From Actinomycetota bacterium (GTDB taxonomy: Bacteria > Actinomycetota > Actinomycetes > S36-B12), in contig JADKGE010000001.1 of NCBI GenBank assembly GCA_016717115.1, positions 62,001-126,000 of the forward strand: DNA of 64,000 nucleotides, read 5' to 3'. Of this stretch, positions 11,434 to 20,704 are shown piece by piece. Numbering within the stretch: position 1 is the stretch's first letter; every line of letters begins with the position of its first letter. The position numbers and the translations under genes were made by a program. The notes under the pieces were generated by a model. The model saw only the letters and a program-made list of their open reading frames with translations. It was not told where the DNA came from and made no database searches.

Positions 11434-12201
11434 CTATGGTGACATCCCCTGTCCACCGAGGAGGAGCAATACGGCTCCGGGGGCGTTGAGGAGGCCGTGG
11501 GTCACGATCGCCGCTCCCGTCGACCCGGTCTTCCAGCGCACCCAGCCGAGCACGAGTCCGGTGGGCAGCAGCACGAAGAACCGCAGGGGCTCGAAGTGGA
11601 ATCCCGCGAAGACGAGAGCACTGATGACGATGGTCAGCACCGCGCCCAGGCCGCGCTTGCGCAGGGACGCGAACAGCAGCCCGCGGAAGAAGATCTCCTC
11701 CACGATGGGTGCGCCCACCATCACCATGAGGGCGAAGAGCGTGATGGCGAGCCGGCTGCTGTCCGCCAGCAGCTCGTCGGCCGCCTCAGCCGCCGTCGAC
11801 GTCAGATCCGGCACGAATACGGCCGTGATGGCCGCTGCCACCGCAGCCAGGACCAGGCTGGCGAACCCACCGACGGCACCCCAGCCCACGTCGGACCAGG
11901 TCAGGCGCAGGCCGAGGTCGATGACGGGGCCGTTCCCGCGCCACGCCGTCACGAGGAGGGGCCAGCCGCCGAGGGCGAGCCACGGCACCGACACCCCCAC
12001 GAGGATCTGGAGCCCAACGGGGGCATCGACGACGAGGAGGGCGGCGGCCACACCCACACCGATGAACACGGCGGCGATCAGCCCCCAGAACACGTCCCAC
12101 AGGCCCCATCGGGGAATGCGGAGGGTTCGATCCGCGGCCCGGGCCTCGGTGACCGTGACGGGGCAGCCCGGATAGTCGGCGGGCGGCAGCACTCGGGTCA
12201 C
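11434..12201 (-). CDS. CPBP-family intramembrane metalloprotease
   Basis: Polytopic membrane protein of 255 aa with the CPBP (CAAX protease/bacteriocin-processing) signature: EEIFFRGLLF supplies the Glu-Glu and Arg, FAGFHF the first catalytic His, and THGLLN near the C-terminus the last. About seven hydrophobic segments are seen. It is the first gene of the mtrA-mtrB-lpqB transcript, 4 bases upstream of mtrA, in the place where M. tuberculosis has tmk. The GTG at 12201 is chosen because a TACGGT -10 element ends 6 nt upstream; the longer open frame starts at a TTG inside the promoter. Substrate is unknown; a role in MtrAB signalling is only suggested by co-transcription. Confidence 0.88.
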   Translation of the reverse strand: MTRVLPPADYPGCPVTVTEARAADRTLRIPRWGLWDVFWGLIAAVFIGVGVAAALLVVDAPVGLQILVGVSVPWLALGGWPLLVTAWRGNGPVIDLGLRLTWSDVGWGAVGGFASLVLAAVAAAITAVFVPDLTSTAAEAADELLADSSRLAITLFALMVMVGAPIVEEIFFRGLLFASLRKRGLGAVLTIVISALVFAGFHFEPLRFFVLLPTGLVLGWVRWKTGSTGAAIVTHGLLNAPGAVLLLLGGQGMSP

Positions 12202-12207
12202 CCGACC

Positions 12208-12213
12208 ACCGTA
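12208..12213 (-). promoter_or_regulatory. -10 element (TACGGT) of the protease-mtrA-mtrB-lpqB operon
   Basis: TANNNT hexamer on the minus strand followed by 6 nt and then the GTG at 12201; the transcript should begin at or next to the start codon. This appears to be the promoter of the whole four-gene operon. Confidence 0.55.
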
Positions 12214-12291
12214 ACGCCGCCTCGCCCCGCCGGGCGCACGCAAGCCGGTACCCTCGCGCAGGCACGGCCATCACGAGCGAAGGCGGACACG

Positions 12292-12525
12292 GTGAACCTC
12301 ACCAAGATGAATCCCATGCAACGAGCCGTCGGCGTCGTGCTCATCGTTGTCGGAGCCGTCTGGATCCTGCAGGGACTGGGCGTCGCCAAGGGCAGCGTCA
12401 TGACCGGCAACGCGTTCTGGGCCGTCCTCGGTGCGGTGTTCTTCTTGGCGGGCATCCTCGTCCTGAGGCGCAAGCCCCGGCCGGGACCGCCCGCCGACGC
12501 CGATCCGCCACCGACCGACGGCTGA
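12292..12525 (+). CDS. Small two-TM membrane protein
   Basis: Short protein of 77 aa, GTG start with GAAGGCGG about 7 nt upstream. Two hydrophobic segments (about residues 10-25 and 37-56) are joined by a short Gly/Lys/Ser/Met loop, then a basic RRKPRPG and an acidic, Pro-rich tail. A TACCCT hexamer at 12249-12254 is a plausible -10 element, giving a leader of about 30 nt. I do not recognise a named family; similar two-TM proteins are widespread in actinobacteria without assigned function. It ends just before a strong bidirectional hairpin. Confidence 0.75.
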   Translation: MNLTKMNPMQRAVGVVLIVVGAVWILQGLGVAKGSVMTGNAFWAVLGAVFFLAGILVLRRKPRPGPPADADPPPTDG

Positions 12526-12550
12526 TACGTCGCCCCCACAGCCACGGCAA

Positions 12551-12590
12551 CGAGGAAGGGCCGCCCCCGCACGGGGGCGGCCCTTCCTCG
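12551..12590. terminator. Bidirectional hairpin terminator between the small membrane protein gene and sahH
   Basis: Perfect 18-bp inverted repeat (12551-12568 pairs with 12573-12590), loop GCAC. It lies between two convergent genes, 25 bp after one stop and 9 bp after the other, so it can serve both. No strong T-run follows, as is common in high-GC actinobacteria. Confidence 0.85.
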
Positions 12591-12599
12591 TTCGATCGA

Positions 12600-14057
<1,458 letters not shown>

Positions 14058-14300
14058 GCGTAACTCCTTGCAGGCGAATGTGGCGCGAACGGCACGAGGC
14101 TTCGATGGTTCGCCGAGGAACTAGGTATGGCCGCGACGGGAACCAGGGCTCCGGACCATCGACGACCCCCGTATTCTGCCAGATCCTGCGGCAATCGCCA
14201 GCCACCGCGAATACCGTCCCCAAATGGGGGCACCGTGGCGATAGGCGAGAAGGCCCGGGGCGTCTACCATGACCGGACGCGGGGCGGAGGACCACGGACG

Positions 14301-16001
14301 ATGATGGGGGGATCCACAGTGCGCACGGACGAGGGGATGACCCGTCTGGACCTGGCGGCCGCCGAGGTCGGCGCCGAACTCGCCGAGACGCTCGGTGACG
14401 TCGTCTACGCGCTTCGCCTCCAGCCCGACATGGCCTTCGAGTACGTCTCGACCGCCGTGGTCGACTTCAGCGGCCATACGCCCGAGGAGCACTACGCAGA
14501 TGCCCAGCTGGGCATCGCCTCCATTGATCCGCGCGACCTTCACATCGTCGAGGCCGCCTTCGAGGGGGAGCCGGGCGCCCGCTTCGAGTTCACGGTGCGC
14601 TGGATCCGGCAGGACGGGGCCACCATCTGGGCCCAACACCGCTGCCGGAAGAAGCACCGCTCGGACGGATCGGTCGTGATCTACGGCGCGGCCCGCGACG
14701 TCACCTCCAAGGTCGAGGCGGAGGACGCCCTGGCCGCGTCCGAGGAGCGCTACCGCCTTCTCGCCGAGAACGCCTCGGACATCGTCTGGCGCACGAACAC
14801 CGATGCCCTCGTCGAGTGGGTGTCGCCCTCCCTGGAGACGGTCACCGGGTGGGAGCCCGAGGCGCTGGTGGGCCGCCACATCACCGACTTCGCGCATCCG
14901 AAGGACATCGACCGGGTCCGCAACGCCGGGGAGACCGCGAACGAGGGCGGGCGCGTCACGTTCGAGGCCCGCTACCTGTGCAAGGACGGTTCCTACCGCT
15001 GGCTGGAAGTGACCGCCCGCCCGCTCGTGGATCACTCGGGAGCCGTCATCGGCCGGGCCGGCAGCTGCCGGGACGTGCACTCCGAGATCGAGGCCTGGGA
15101 GGCGATGGAGCGCAGCGAGAGCCGCTTCCGCCTCGCCATGGCGTCCGCGCCCACCGGCATGGCTCTGGTCGACCTGGACCGCCGCTTCGTCGAGGTCAAC
15201 CCGGCCCTGTGCCGCATGCTCGGGCACGAGGCCGCGTGGCTGATCGGGCGGCGCATGATCGACGTCGTGAACGCCGTCGACGACGCCGTCGACCTCAGGA
15301 TGCGTGACGAGCTGCTGTCCGGTGAGACGGTCTCGGTCAATCATGAGATCCGGCTCGTCCATGCCGACGGAGCGCCGGTGTGGGTCCAGCACGCGATCGG
15401 CCTGCTCCGCGACGAGGGCGGCGTGCCGCTGTCCTACGTCTCCCAGTTCGTGAACGTCACCGAGGCCCGAGAGGCGCGCGAGGCGCTGCACTTCATGGCC
15501 ACGCATGACCCGTTGACACAGTTGTTCAATCGCCGCGAACTGCTCGCCCGCATGAGCCGGGTGCTGTCCCACGCGCCCCGGGCCGGCTCGCGCCTGGCCG
15601 TGCTCTTCGCCGACCTTGACGGATTGAAGCAGGTCAACGACACCTACGGGCACTCCGCCGGCGACCGGGTCCTGATCGAGGCGGCCCGGCGGATCGACTC
15701 GCTGCTGCGCGACGACGACCTCGCCGCAAGGATCGGCGGCGACGAGTTCGTCGTCGTCCTTCCCGCGGTCACACGGATGGAGGACGCACTGGCCGTCGCC
15801 CGGAAGATCCGTGAGGTGATCGCCGAGCCCCTGAAGCTCGACGGGCACGCGGTGGTCGTCGGCGTCAGCATCGGAGTCGCGGTGGCCGCCGCCGGCGACG
15901 ACGCGCCGACAGTCATCCGCCAGGCCGACATGGCGCTGTACCGGGCCAAGAACGCCGGCCGGAACTCCATCGAGGAGTTCGACGAGGCGCTAGACGCCTG
16001 A
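14301..16001 (+). CDS. PAS-PAS-PAS-GGDEF diguanylate cyclase
   Basis: Cytoplasmic sensor cyclase of 566 aa, predicted to make c-di-GMP from GTP. Three PAS/PAC units (about residues 35-135, 145-265 and 275-395; the second has WEPEALVGRHITDFAHP) precede a GGDEF domain (about 400-560). The active-site motif GGDEF is intact at about 479-483, and an RxxD inhibitory site (RDDD, 470-473) lies exactly five residues before it, so product inhibition is expected. No EAL domain and no TM segment. ATG at 14301 follows GGGCGGAGG at about 10 nt; the ATG one codon later is an alternative. No terminator follows; its end overlaps the next gene by 12 bp. Confidence 0.93.
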   Translation: MMGGSTVRTDEGMTRLDLAAAEVGAELAETLGDVVYALRLQPDMAFEYVSTAVVDFSGHTPEEHYADAQLGIASIDPRDLHIVEAAFEGEPGARFEFTVRWIRQDGATIWAQHRCRKKHRSDGSVVIYGAARDVTSKVEAEDALAASEERYRLLAENASDIVWRTNTDALVEWVSPSLETVTGWEPEALVGRHITDFAHPKDIDRVRNAGETANEGGRVTFEARYLCKDGSYRWLEVTARPLVDHSGAVIGRAGSCRDVHSEIEAWEAMERSESRFRLAMASAPTGMALVDLDRRFVEVNPALCRMLGHEAAWLIGRRMIDVVNAVDDAVDLRMRDELLSGETVSVNHEIRLVHADGAPVWVQHAIGLLRDEGGVPLSYVSQFVNVTEAREAREALHFMATHDPLTQLFNRRELLARMSRVLSHAPRAGSRLAVLFADLDGLKQVNDTYGHSAGDRVLIEAARRIDSLLRDDDLAARIGGDEFVVVLPAVTRMEDALAVARKIREVIAEPLKLDGHAVVVGVSIGVAVAAAGDDAPTVIRQADMALYRAKNAGRNSIEEFDEALDA

Positions 16002-16418
16002 CGGGCCGACCCGTCCCCGCAGAACAGCCACTGCCGCCTCGACCTCCGGCCTGGGATATCCGAGCGGCTGGTGCTTCCGCGCCGACCCGCTCACCTCAGT
16101 GCCGTCGCGAAGGGTGAGGCGCACCTCGATATCGGTCACCCCGGCCGATGACGACGACGTCGTCATCGTCGAACCGACCGCCTCGACCGCGTCCATGACC
16201 GAGACGGCCCAGTAACTGACGTTCGCCAGCCGCCAGCGTGACGTCGGGATGTCCACCTGCAGAGCCGCGACCTCGGACCACGGGACGCGCGTCTCCTGGT
16301 CGCCGGTGTACAGACCGATGAAGTCGTCGGCGATCTCGATGCTGGCCTCGCCGCCCTCGGGATCACCCAGCCATGTCGTGCCCAAGGCATCGACGATCGG
16401 CCTTCGGGACGGGGCCAC
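15990..16418 (-). CDS. Protein of unknown function
   Basis: Protein of 142 aa with no motif I recognise. It reads as a mostly beta-strand domain: an N-terminal strand-rich part (GGEASIEIADDFIGLYTG, then RVPWSEVAALQVDIP), a Ser-rich stretch, a further strand pair (DIEVRLTLRDGTEVSG) and a C-terminal helix (EVEAAVAVLRGRVG). The pattern could be a PH-like fold, which is only a guess. No signal peptide or TM. AAGGAG lies before the GTG start, and that site overlaps the end of the CDF gene, so the two are likely co-transcribed. Its 3' end overlaps the convergent cyclase gene by 12 bp. Confidence 0.7.
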   Translation of the reverse strand: MAPSRRPIVDALGTTWLGDPEGGEASIEIADDFIGLYTGDQETRVPWSEVAALQVDIPTSRWRLANVSYWAVSVMDAVEAVGSTMTTSSSSAGVTDIEVRLTLRDGTEVSGSARKHQPLGYPRPEVEAAVAVLRGRVGPSGV

Positions 16419-16423
16419 GTGCC

Positions 16424-17344
16424 CTACTCCTTGGGGGTTCGGTCGAGATCGGGCTCGAGGAAGACGTACTTGGCCGTGGGCACGGCCTCGCGCAGCGACT
16501 TCTCCGCGGCGTCGATGTCCCGGGCGATCTGTGCGCCGGTGTCGTTGTTCGCGATGGCGATCTTGGCGGCCACCAACAGCTCATCGGGCCCCACGTGCAG
16601 GGTGCGCAGGTGGATCACGCGGCGCACTCCGTCGGACGCCTCCAGCGCGAGGCGGATGGCCGCGACCTCCTCCGGCAGGGCCGACTCGCCGACGAGCATC
16701 GCGGTCATCTCCATCGCGAGGAAGATCGCGATCACGACGAGCAGCGTGCCGACTGCGATGGCGCCTACCGCGTCCCACCTGCCGTCGCCGGTGAGCACGG
16801 CCATGCCCACCCCGAACAGCGCGAACACCAGACCCACCAGGGCGCCGGAGTCCTCGAGGAGGATGACCGGCAGTTCCGGCTGGCGGGCCGCACGGACGAA
16901 GGCGGGAATGGACCGGTCGCCTCGGGCGTGGTTGGTCTCCTTGACGGCGGTTCGGAACGAGAACCCCTCCAGGCCCACGGCGACGACCAGGACCACCACT
17001 GCGATCCACCAGTCGGTGAGCGGCTCTGGATGCTGCCACTTGTGGATGCCCTCGTAGAGGGAGAACAGGCCGCCGACGAGGAAGAGCACGATGGCGACGA
17101 TGAAGCCGTACACGTACCGTCGGCGCCCGTAGCCGAAGTTGTGATGGTCGTCGGCCTTCTGCTTGGCGCGCTTGTTGCCGATGAGCAGGAGGATCTGGTT
17201 GCCGGAGTCCGCCACGGAGTGGATGGCCTCCGACAGCATCGACGACGAACCGGTGAAGAAGAACGCGACGAACTTGCTGACCGCGATGCCCAGGTTGGCC
17301 AGCAGTGCCGCAATGACCGCCCGCATTCCGCCTTCGGTGCTCAC
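16424..17344 (-). CDS. Cation diffusion facilitator (CDF) family transporter
   Basis: Membrane transporter of 306 aa, probably a proton-coupled exporter of a divalent metal such as zinc or manganese. Six TM helices are predicted; the CDF signature HSVADSGNQ (TM2) supplies His and Asp ligands, whereas the matching site in TM5 reads EDSGALVG, with Glu in place of the usual His, as in the SLC30A9/YdfM-like branch. A cytoplasmic C-terminal domain (about 215-300) is present. The gene lies 8 bp after manA and is probably read with it. Metal specificity cannot be told from sequence. Confidence 0.9.
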   Translation of the reverse strand: MSTEGGMRAVIAALLANLGIAVSKFVAFFFTGSSSMLSEAIHSVADSGNQILLLIGNKRAKQKADDHHNFGYGRRRYVYGFIVAIVLFLVGGLFSLYEGIHKWQHPEPLTDWWIAVVVLVVAVGLEGFSFRTAVKETNHARGDRSIPAFVRAARQPELPVILLEDSGALVGLVFALFGVGMAVLTGDGRWDAVGAIAVGTLLVVIAIFLAMEMTAMLVGESALPEEVAAIRLALEASDGVRRVIHLRTLHVGPDELLVAAKIAIANNDTGAQIARDIDAAEKSLREAVPTAKYVFLEPDLDRTPKE

Positions 17345-17352
17345 ACGCGCCC

Positions 17353-18435
17353 CTACCGCTCGGTTGACTGGACGACGGCCACGAGTCCGTCGGCCTCGAC
17401 GAAGGCGTCCGGGTCGTCGGACGACAGGACGGCGGCGATGCCCGGCCGCAGGGCGATCTCCGCGAGGTCGGAAACCACCCGGGCCGAACCATCGATCAGC
17501 AGGAGTATGCGGTACGCCCCGGCAGGGATGCGCTCGATGCCCGACTCCAGCATGCGCACCACGAACGGGGAGTTCACCGGCCAGATGAGCTCGCCGTAGA
17601 CGGTGTCCATGAACTGCGGCTCCAGGTCGTCGACGAGCGCCTCGAGGGCCCGGTCGACGAACACGGGCTTATGCGTCAGGCCGAGCCGGATCACATTGTC
17701 CGACGAGGTCATGACCTCCACGCCCGTGCCGCGGATGTAGCTGTGCGGAACCCCGGCGGGCAGGTAGACGGCCTGGCCGACGGACAGCGTCAGGTACGCA
17801 AGCATCGGCGAGAGCATGGCGCCGGCATCGTCGGGGTACATCTGCGCCACGGTCTCGTACGCCGCGACCTCGGGAGCCGGCAGTCCTGCCGACCGCGCGG
17901 CGTCGGGGAGCCCTCGGACGGCGGCCGGCGTCGAGGCCCCCAGGAGCAGAGGGATCGCACTGGCGATGTCGCCCGACTCCAGCGCCGACACGGCGGGGGC
18001 CGTGCCGGGCAGGCCGAGCAGGATGTCGATCGCCTGGTGCAGGGGCCGCCAGCCCGCGAAGGCCTCGAAGTCTCCCAGCGCGACGAGCATCTCGGTCTTC
18101 TCGAACGGATCGCTGAACACCGGGCGCGGATCCGAGGCGTCCTGGGCGGCCCAGCCCGCCGCTGCGACGGCGGCCGGCGGATGGACCTGGACGGACAGCG
18201 GCCGGGCGGCCGCGAGCAGCTTCACCAGCAGGGGGATCGCGTCGATGTCGAAGTGATCGGCCAGATGCTCCCCCGTGGGCTCGCCCCTGTAGTCGACAAG
18301 CGGCGACGGACCGCCGGGATGCACGCCGAACCACAGTTCGGCCTGCGGACCGCCCGTGGCCTCACCGCTCCACTTCTGCAGTCCGTCAACGACGCCCCAG
18401 TCGTAGTCCTTGACGGCCCCCCGCACGATCAGCAT
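17353..18435 (-). CDS. manA: Mannose-6-phosphate isomerase, class I
   Basis: Zinc enzyme of 360 aa that interconverts fructose-6-phosphate and mannose-6-phosphate, the first step towards GDP-mannose. Cupin-type type-I PMI marks: N-terminal YDWG, the zinc-binding QVHP in the middle of the first third, EKTEML (further zinc/active-site residues), and YLPAGVPHSYIRGTGVEVM. The gene is in the run manB - Trm112-like - manA, with 4 bases between this ATG and the upstream stop, so sugar-nucleotide genes are grouped. M. tuberculosis has the same order (Rv3255c-Rv3257c). Confidence 0.95.
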   Translation of the reverse strand: MLIVRGAVKDYDWGVVDGLQKWSGEATGGPQAELWFGVHPGGPSPLVDYRGEPTGEHLADHFDIDAIPLLVKLLAAARPLSVQVHPPAAVAAAGWAAQDASDPRPVFSDPFEKTEMLVALGDFEAFAGWRPLHQAIDILLGLPGTAPAVSALESGDIASAIPLLLGASTPAAVRGLPDAARSAGLPAPEVAAYETVAQMYPDDAGAMLSPMLAYLTLSVGQAVYLPAGVPHSYIRGTGVEVMTSSDNVIRLGLTHKPVFVDRALEALVDDLEPQFMDTVYGELIWPVNSPFVVRMLESGIERIPAGAYRILLLIDGSARVVSDLAEIALRPGIAAVLSSDDPDAFVEADGLVAVVQSTER

Positions 18436-18439
18436 CTGC

Positions 18440-18670
18440 TCAGGCCTCCACGAGACTGCCGACGCCCTCGGGTCCGGGGGTCGCCTCGTCGAGCAGCATC
18501 ACAGGAACGCCGTCGCGCACGTCGAACCTCGTTCGACAGCGCGTGCACACGACCTGGCCCGCGGCCTCGTCGGGCTCGACCGGGGCGTGCTCGGGACATG
18601 GGCACGCGAGCACGTCCCACAGGTCGGCCGGGATGCCGAGAGGGGCGGGACGACCGGACCTCTCCGTCAT
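18440..18670 (-). CDS. Trm112-family small zinc-ribbon-like protein
   Basis: Protein of 76 aa starting at the ATG 18670 (MTERSGRP). It has the Trm112 pattern: LACPCPEHAPVE near the N-terminus, CTRCRTRFDVRDGVPVML in the C-terminal half, giving two Cys pairs. In eukaryotes Trm112 activates methyltransferases; in actinobacteria such short proteins lie between manB and manA as here and their partner is not established. The start is 2 bases after the manB stop; the longer frame reaching 18799 is inside manB and is not used. Confident about family, not about role. Confidence 0.85.
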   Translation of the reverse strand: MTERSGRPAPLGIPADLWDVLACPCPEHAPVEPDEAAGQVVCTRCRTRFDVRDGVPVMLLDEATPGPEGVGSLVEA

Positions 18671-18672
18671 CC

Positions 18673-20070
18673 TCAGGCCCCCGCTCGCATCATGTCGAGC
18701 ACCTCGTCGCGTACCTCGATCATCCGCTCCTCGCCCTGCGCCTCGACGTTGAGGCGCAACAGCGGCTCGGTATTGCTGGGCCGGACGTTGAACCACCACG
18801 TGTCGCCGCTGACCGTCAGCCCGTCGAGCTCGTCGAAGTCGGTTATGCCGCGCGCCGCGAACTCGCTCTTGATCGCGGCCGTCACTGCCGCCTGATCGGC
18901 CACCTCCGTGTTGATCTCGCCACTCGCCGCGTAGCGATCGAAGGGCGCAAGGAGGCTGGAGAACGTGGTGCCCTCCGGGGTCTCGCCGAGCGCGGCGAGG
19001 GCGTGCAGGGCCGCGAGCATGCCGGAGTCGGCTCTCCAGAACTCGCGGAAGTAGAAGTGCCCGGAGTGCTCGCCGCCGAACACCGCATCGGTCTGGGCCA
19101 TCGTCGCCTTGATGAACGAGTGCCCAACTCGCGTGCGGACAGGCGTTCCGCCGGCCTCACGGACCACCTCGGGCACGGCCTTCGACGTGATGACGTTGTG
19201 GATGATGGTGGCGCCAGGGTGCTTGGCCAGCTCGCGCGTGGCGATCAGGCCGGTGAGCGCCGACGGGTTGACGAGCTCGCCCCGCTCGTCCACGAGGAAG
19301 CACCGGTCGGCGTCGCCGTCGAACGCAAGTCCGAGATCGGCGCCCGTCTGGCGCATTCGGGCCTGGAGATCGCGCAGGTTCTGCGGATCGATCGGGTTGG
19401 CCTCGTGGTTGGGGAAGTTCCCATCGAGCTCGAAGTACATCTCGTCGATGTCCAACGGCAGCGGCGGCAGCCCGGCGGCGGTGCCCAGCACGGCCGGCAC
19501 GGTGAAGCCGCCCATGCCGTTGCCCGCATCGACCACGATGCGCAGGTGCCGCGAGCCCGACACGTCGACCAGCTCGCGCAGGAAGCGGGCGTACTCCGTG
19601 AGCATGTCCTGCTCGGTGACCTCCCCCAGCGGGCCGTCGTAGCTCGGTACACCCGAGTCGATGAGTGCCCGGATCTCGCGCAGCCCGGTGTCCTGCCCGA
19701 CGGGAGCGGCGCCCGGACGGCAGAGCTTGATGCCGTTGTACTGGGCGGGGTTGTGGCTTGCCGTGAACATCGCGCCCGGCAGTCCCAGCCGGCCCGAGGC
19801 GAAGTACAGGCCGTCGGTGCTGGCCAGGCCGATGAGGATGACGTCCACACCCTGCTCGCGGACTCCCTCGCTGAAGGAGGCGACGAGCGACGGACCCGAC
19901 GGCCGCATGTCGTGGGCGATGACGACGGCACCGGGTCCGCCATCGCGGGCAGCGATGCCCAGCGCGCGGACGAACGCACCGCCCACCTGGTGGGCGAGAT
20001 CCTCGTCCAGCTGGTCGGGGTACGTGCCACGGACGTCGTACGCCTTGATGATGTCGTCGAGGTTTCTCAC
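18673..20070 (-). CDS. manB: Phosphomannomutase/phosphoglucomutase
   Basis: Alpha-D-phosphohexomutase of 465 aa that converts mannose-6-phosphate to mannose-1-phosphate. All four family motifs are intact: catalytic phosphoserine Ser105 in TASHNP, metal loop DGDADR (251-256), sugar-binding GEHSGH (333-338) and the C-terminal phosphate-binding RPSNTEPLLRL. It opens the manB - Trm112-like - manA - CDF transcript. GTG at 20070 has a TAGCCT -10 element 7 nt upstream, so the transcript is probably leaderless. Product feeds manC (34782-35858). Confidence 0.95.
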   Translation of the reverse strand: MRNLDDIIKAYDVRGTYPDQLDEDLAHQVGGAFVRALGIAARDGGPGAVVIAHDMRPSGPSLVASFSEGVREQGVDVILIGLASTDGLYFASGRLGLPGAMFTASHNPAQYNGIKLCRPGAAPVGQDTGLREIRALIDSGVPSYDGPLGEVTEQDMLTEYARFLRELVDVSGSRHLRIVVDAGNGMGGFTVPAVLGTAAGLPPLPLDIDEMYFELDGNFPNHEANPIDPQNLRDLQARMRQTGADLGLAFDGDADRCFLVDERGELVNPSALTGLIATRELAKHPGATIIHNVITSKAVPEVVREAGGTPVRTRVGHSFIKATMAQTDAVFGGEHSGHFYFREFWRADSGMLAALHALAALGETPEGTTFSSLLAPFDRYAASGEINTEVADQAAVTAAIKSEFAARGITDFDELDGLTVSGDTWWFNVRPSNTEPLLRLNVEAQGEERMIEVRDEVLDMMRAGA

Positions 20071-20077
20071 GCTGGCA

Positions 20078-20083
20078 AGGCTA
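20078..20083 (-). promoter_or_regulatory. -10 element (TAGCCT) of manB
   Basis: TANNNT hexamer on the minus strand, 7 nt before the GTG at 20070; no ribosome-binding site is present, which fits a leaderless mRNA. Confidence 0.55.
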
Positions 20084-20184
20084 TCGTCCGAGCCGACCCC
20101 TCCGAGCCACGTCGACGGCGGACGCCGCAGGAGGAGCCAGGACTTGTGAGCGAACCGTGAACCTTGCGCAGTGGTGGAGGACTG

Positions 20185-20589
20185 CTACTCGTCGAAACCC
20201 GAGAACAGGTCGGGCGCGATCTCGTCGACGGACGTGAGCATGCGCAGGTGGCCCTTCCTGGCGACCTCGATCGACCCCGACGGAACCTCGGTGGGCAGCG
20301 GGGCACCCGGCTCGTATCGCGGCCGGGCGGCCTCTCGCACGGCGTTCGCAAGAGCCTCGAGGTCATCGCTCGAGGGGCGCAGCGCGTCGGGGTCGGGGGT
20401 GATGCGCACGATCTCCCAGCCGCGGGGCGCCGTCAGTCGCTCGCTGTGCATGTGGCAAAGGTCGTAGCAGTGCGGCTCGGCATAGGTGGCGAGCGGACCC
20501 AGAACGGCGGTGGAGTCGGCGTACACGTAGGTCAGCGTGGAAACCGCCGCCCCGTTGCACGACGGCTTGGAACAGCGGCGGCGACTCAC
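20185..20589 (-). CDS. DUF3499 family protein
   Basis: Small cytoplasmic protein of 134 aa. It begins MSRRRCSKPSCNGAAVSTL and continues with LTYVYADSTAVLGPLATYAEPHCYDLCHMHSE... in pieces typical of DUF3499, with four or more Cys/His residues that look like a metal site (C7, C11, then CxxxC-H-H near 43-50). The function of the family is unknown; in M. tuberculosis it is Rv3258c, also between the manB and whiB2 genes. The GTG at 20589 is chosen because homologs begin just before RRCSK and a TACCGT -10 element lies 6 nt upstream; longer frames (20649, 20685) have no support. Confidence 0.85.
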   Translation of the reverse strand: MSRRRCSKPSCNGAAVSTLTYVYADSTAVLGPLATYAEPHCYDLCHMHSERLTAPRGWEIVRITPDPDALRPSSDDLEALANAVREAARPRYEPGAPLPTEVPSGSIEVARKGHLRMLTSVDEIAPDLFSGFDE

Positions 20590-20595
20590 GCTCGC

Positions 20596-20601
20596 ACGGT
20601 A
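20596..20601 (-). promoter_or_regulatory. -10 element (TACCGT) of the DUF3499 gene
   Basis: TANNNT hexamer on the minus strand with 6 nt to the GTG at 20589; it supports the short form of the protein and a leaderless transcript. Confidence 0.55.
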
Positions 20602-20704
20602 GTCCGAAGGGCGCGCCACGTACGGGCGGCGCGCCGTCGAGAGACGCATTTCACGACCGTTGCGTCGGGCGGTCCGGGCGCTCACGGCCGCAGGGCGAGA
20701 CCGG

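Noticed and set aside
14058..14300. SAM or SAH riboswitch upstream of sahH
   Set aside because: No recognisable paired elements or conserved core could be read in the gap; a covariance search would be needed to exclude it fully.
17671..20160. 829-codon open frame on the plus strand
   Set aside because: Antisense to manA, the Trm112-like gene and manB, all of which have clear motifs; repetitive Arg/Gly/Asp composition marks it as a shadow.
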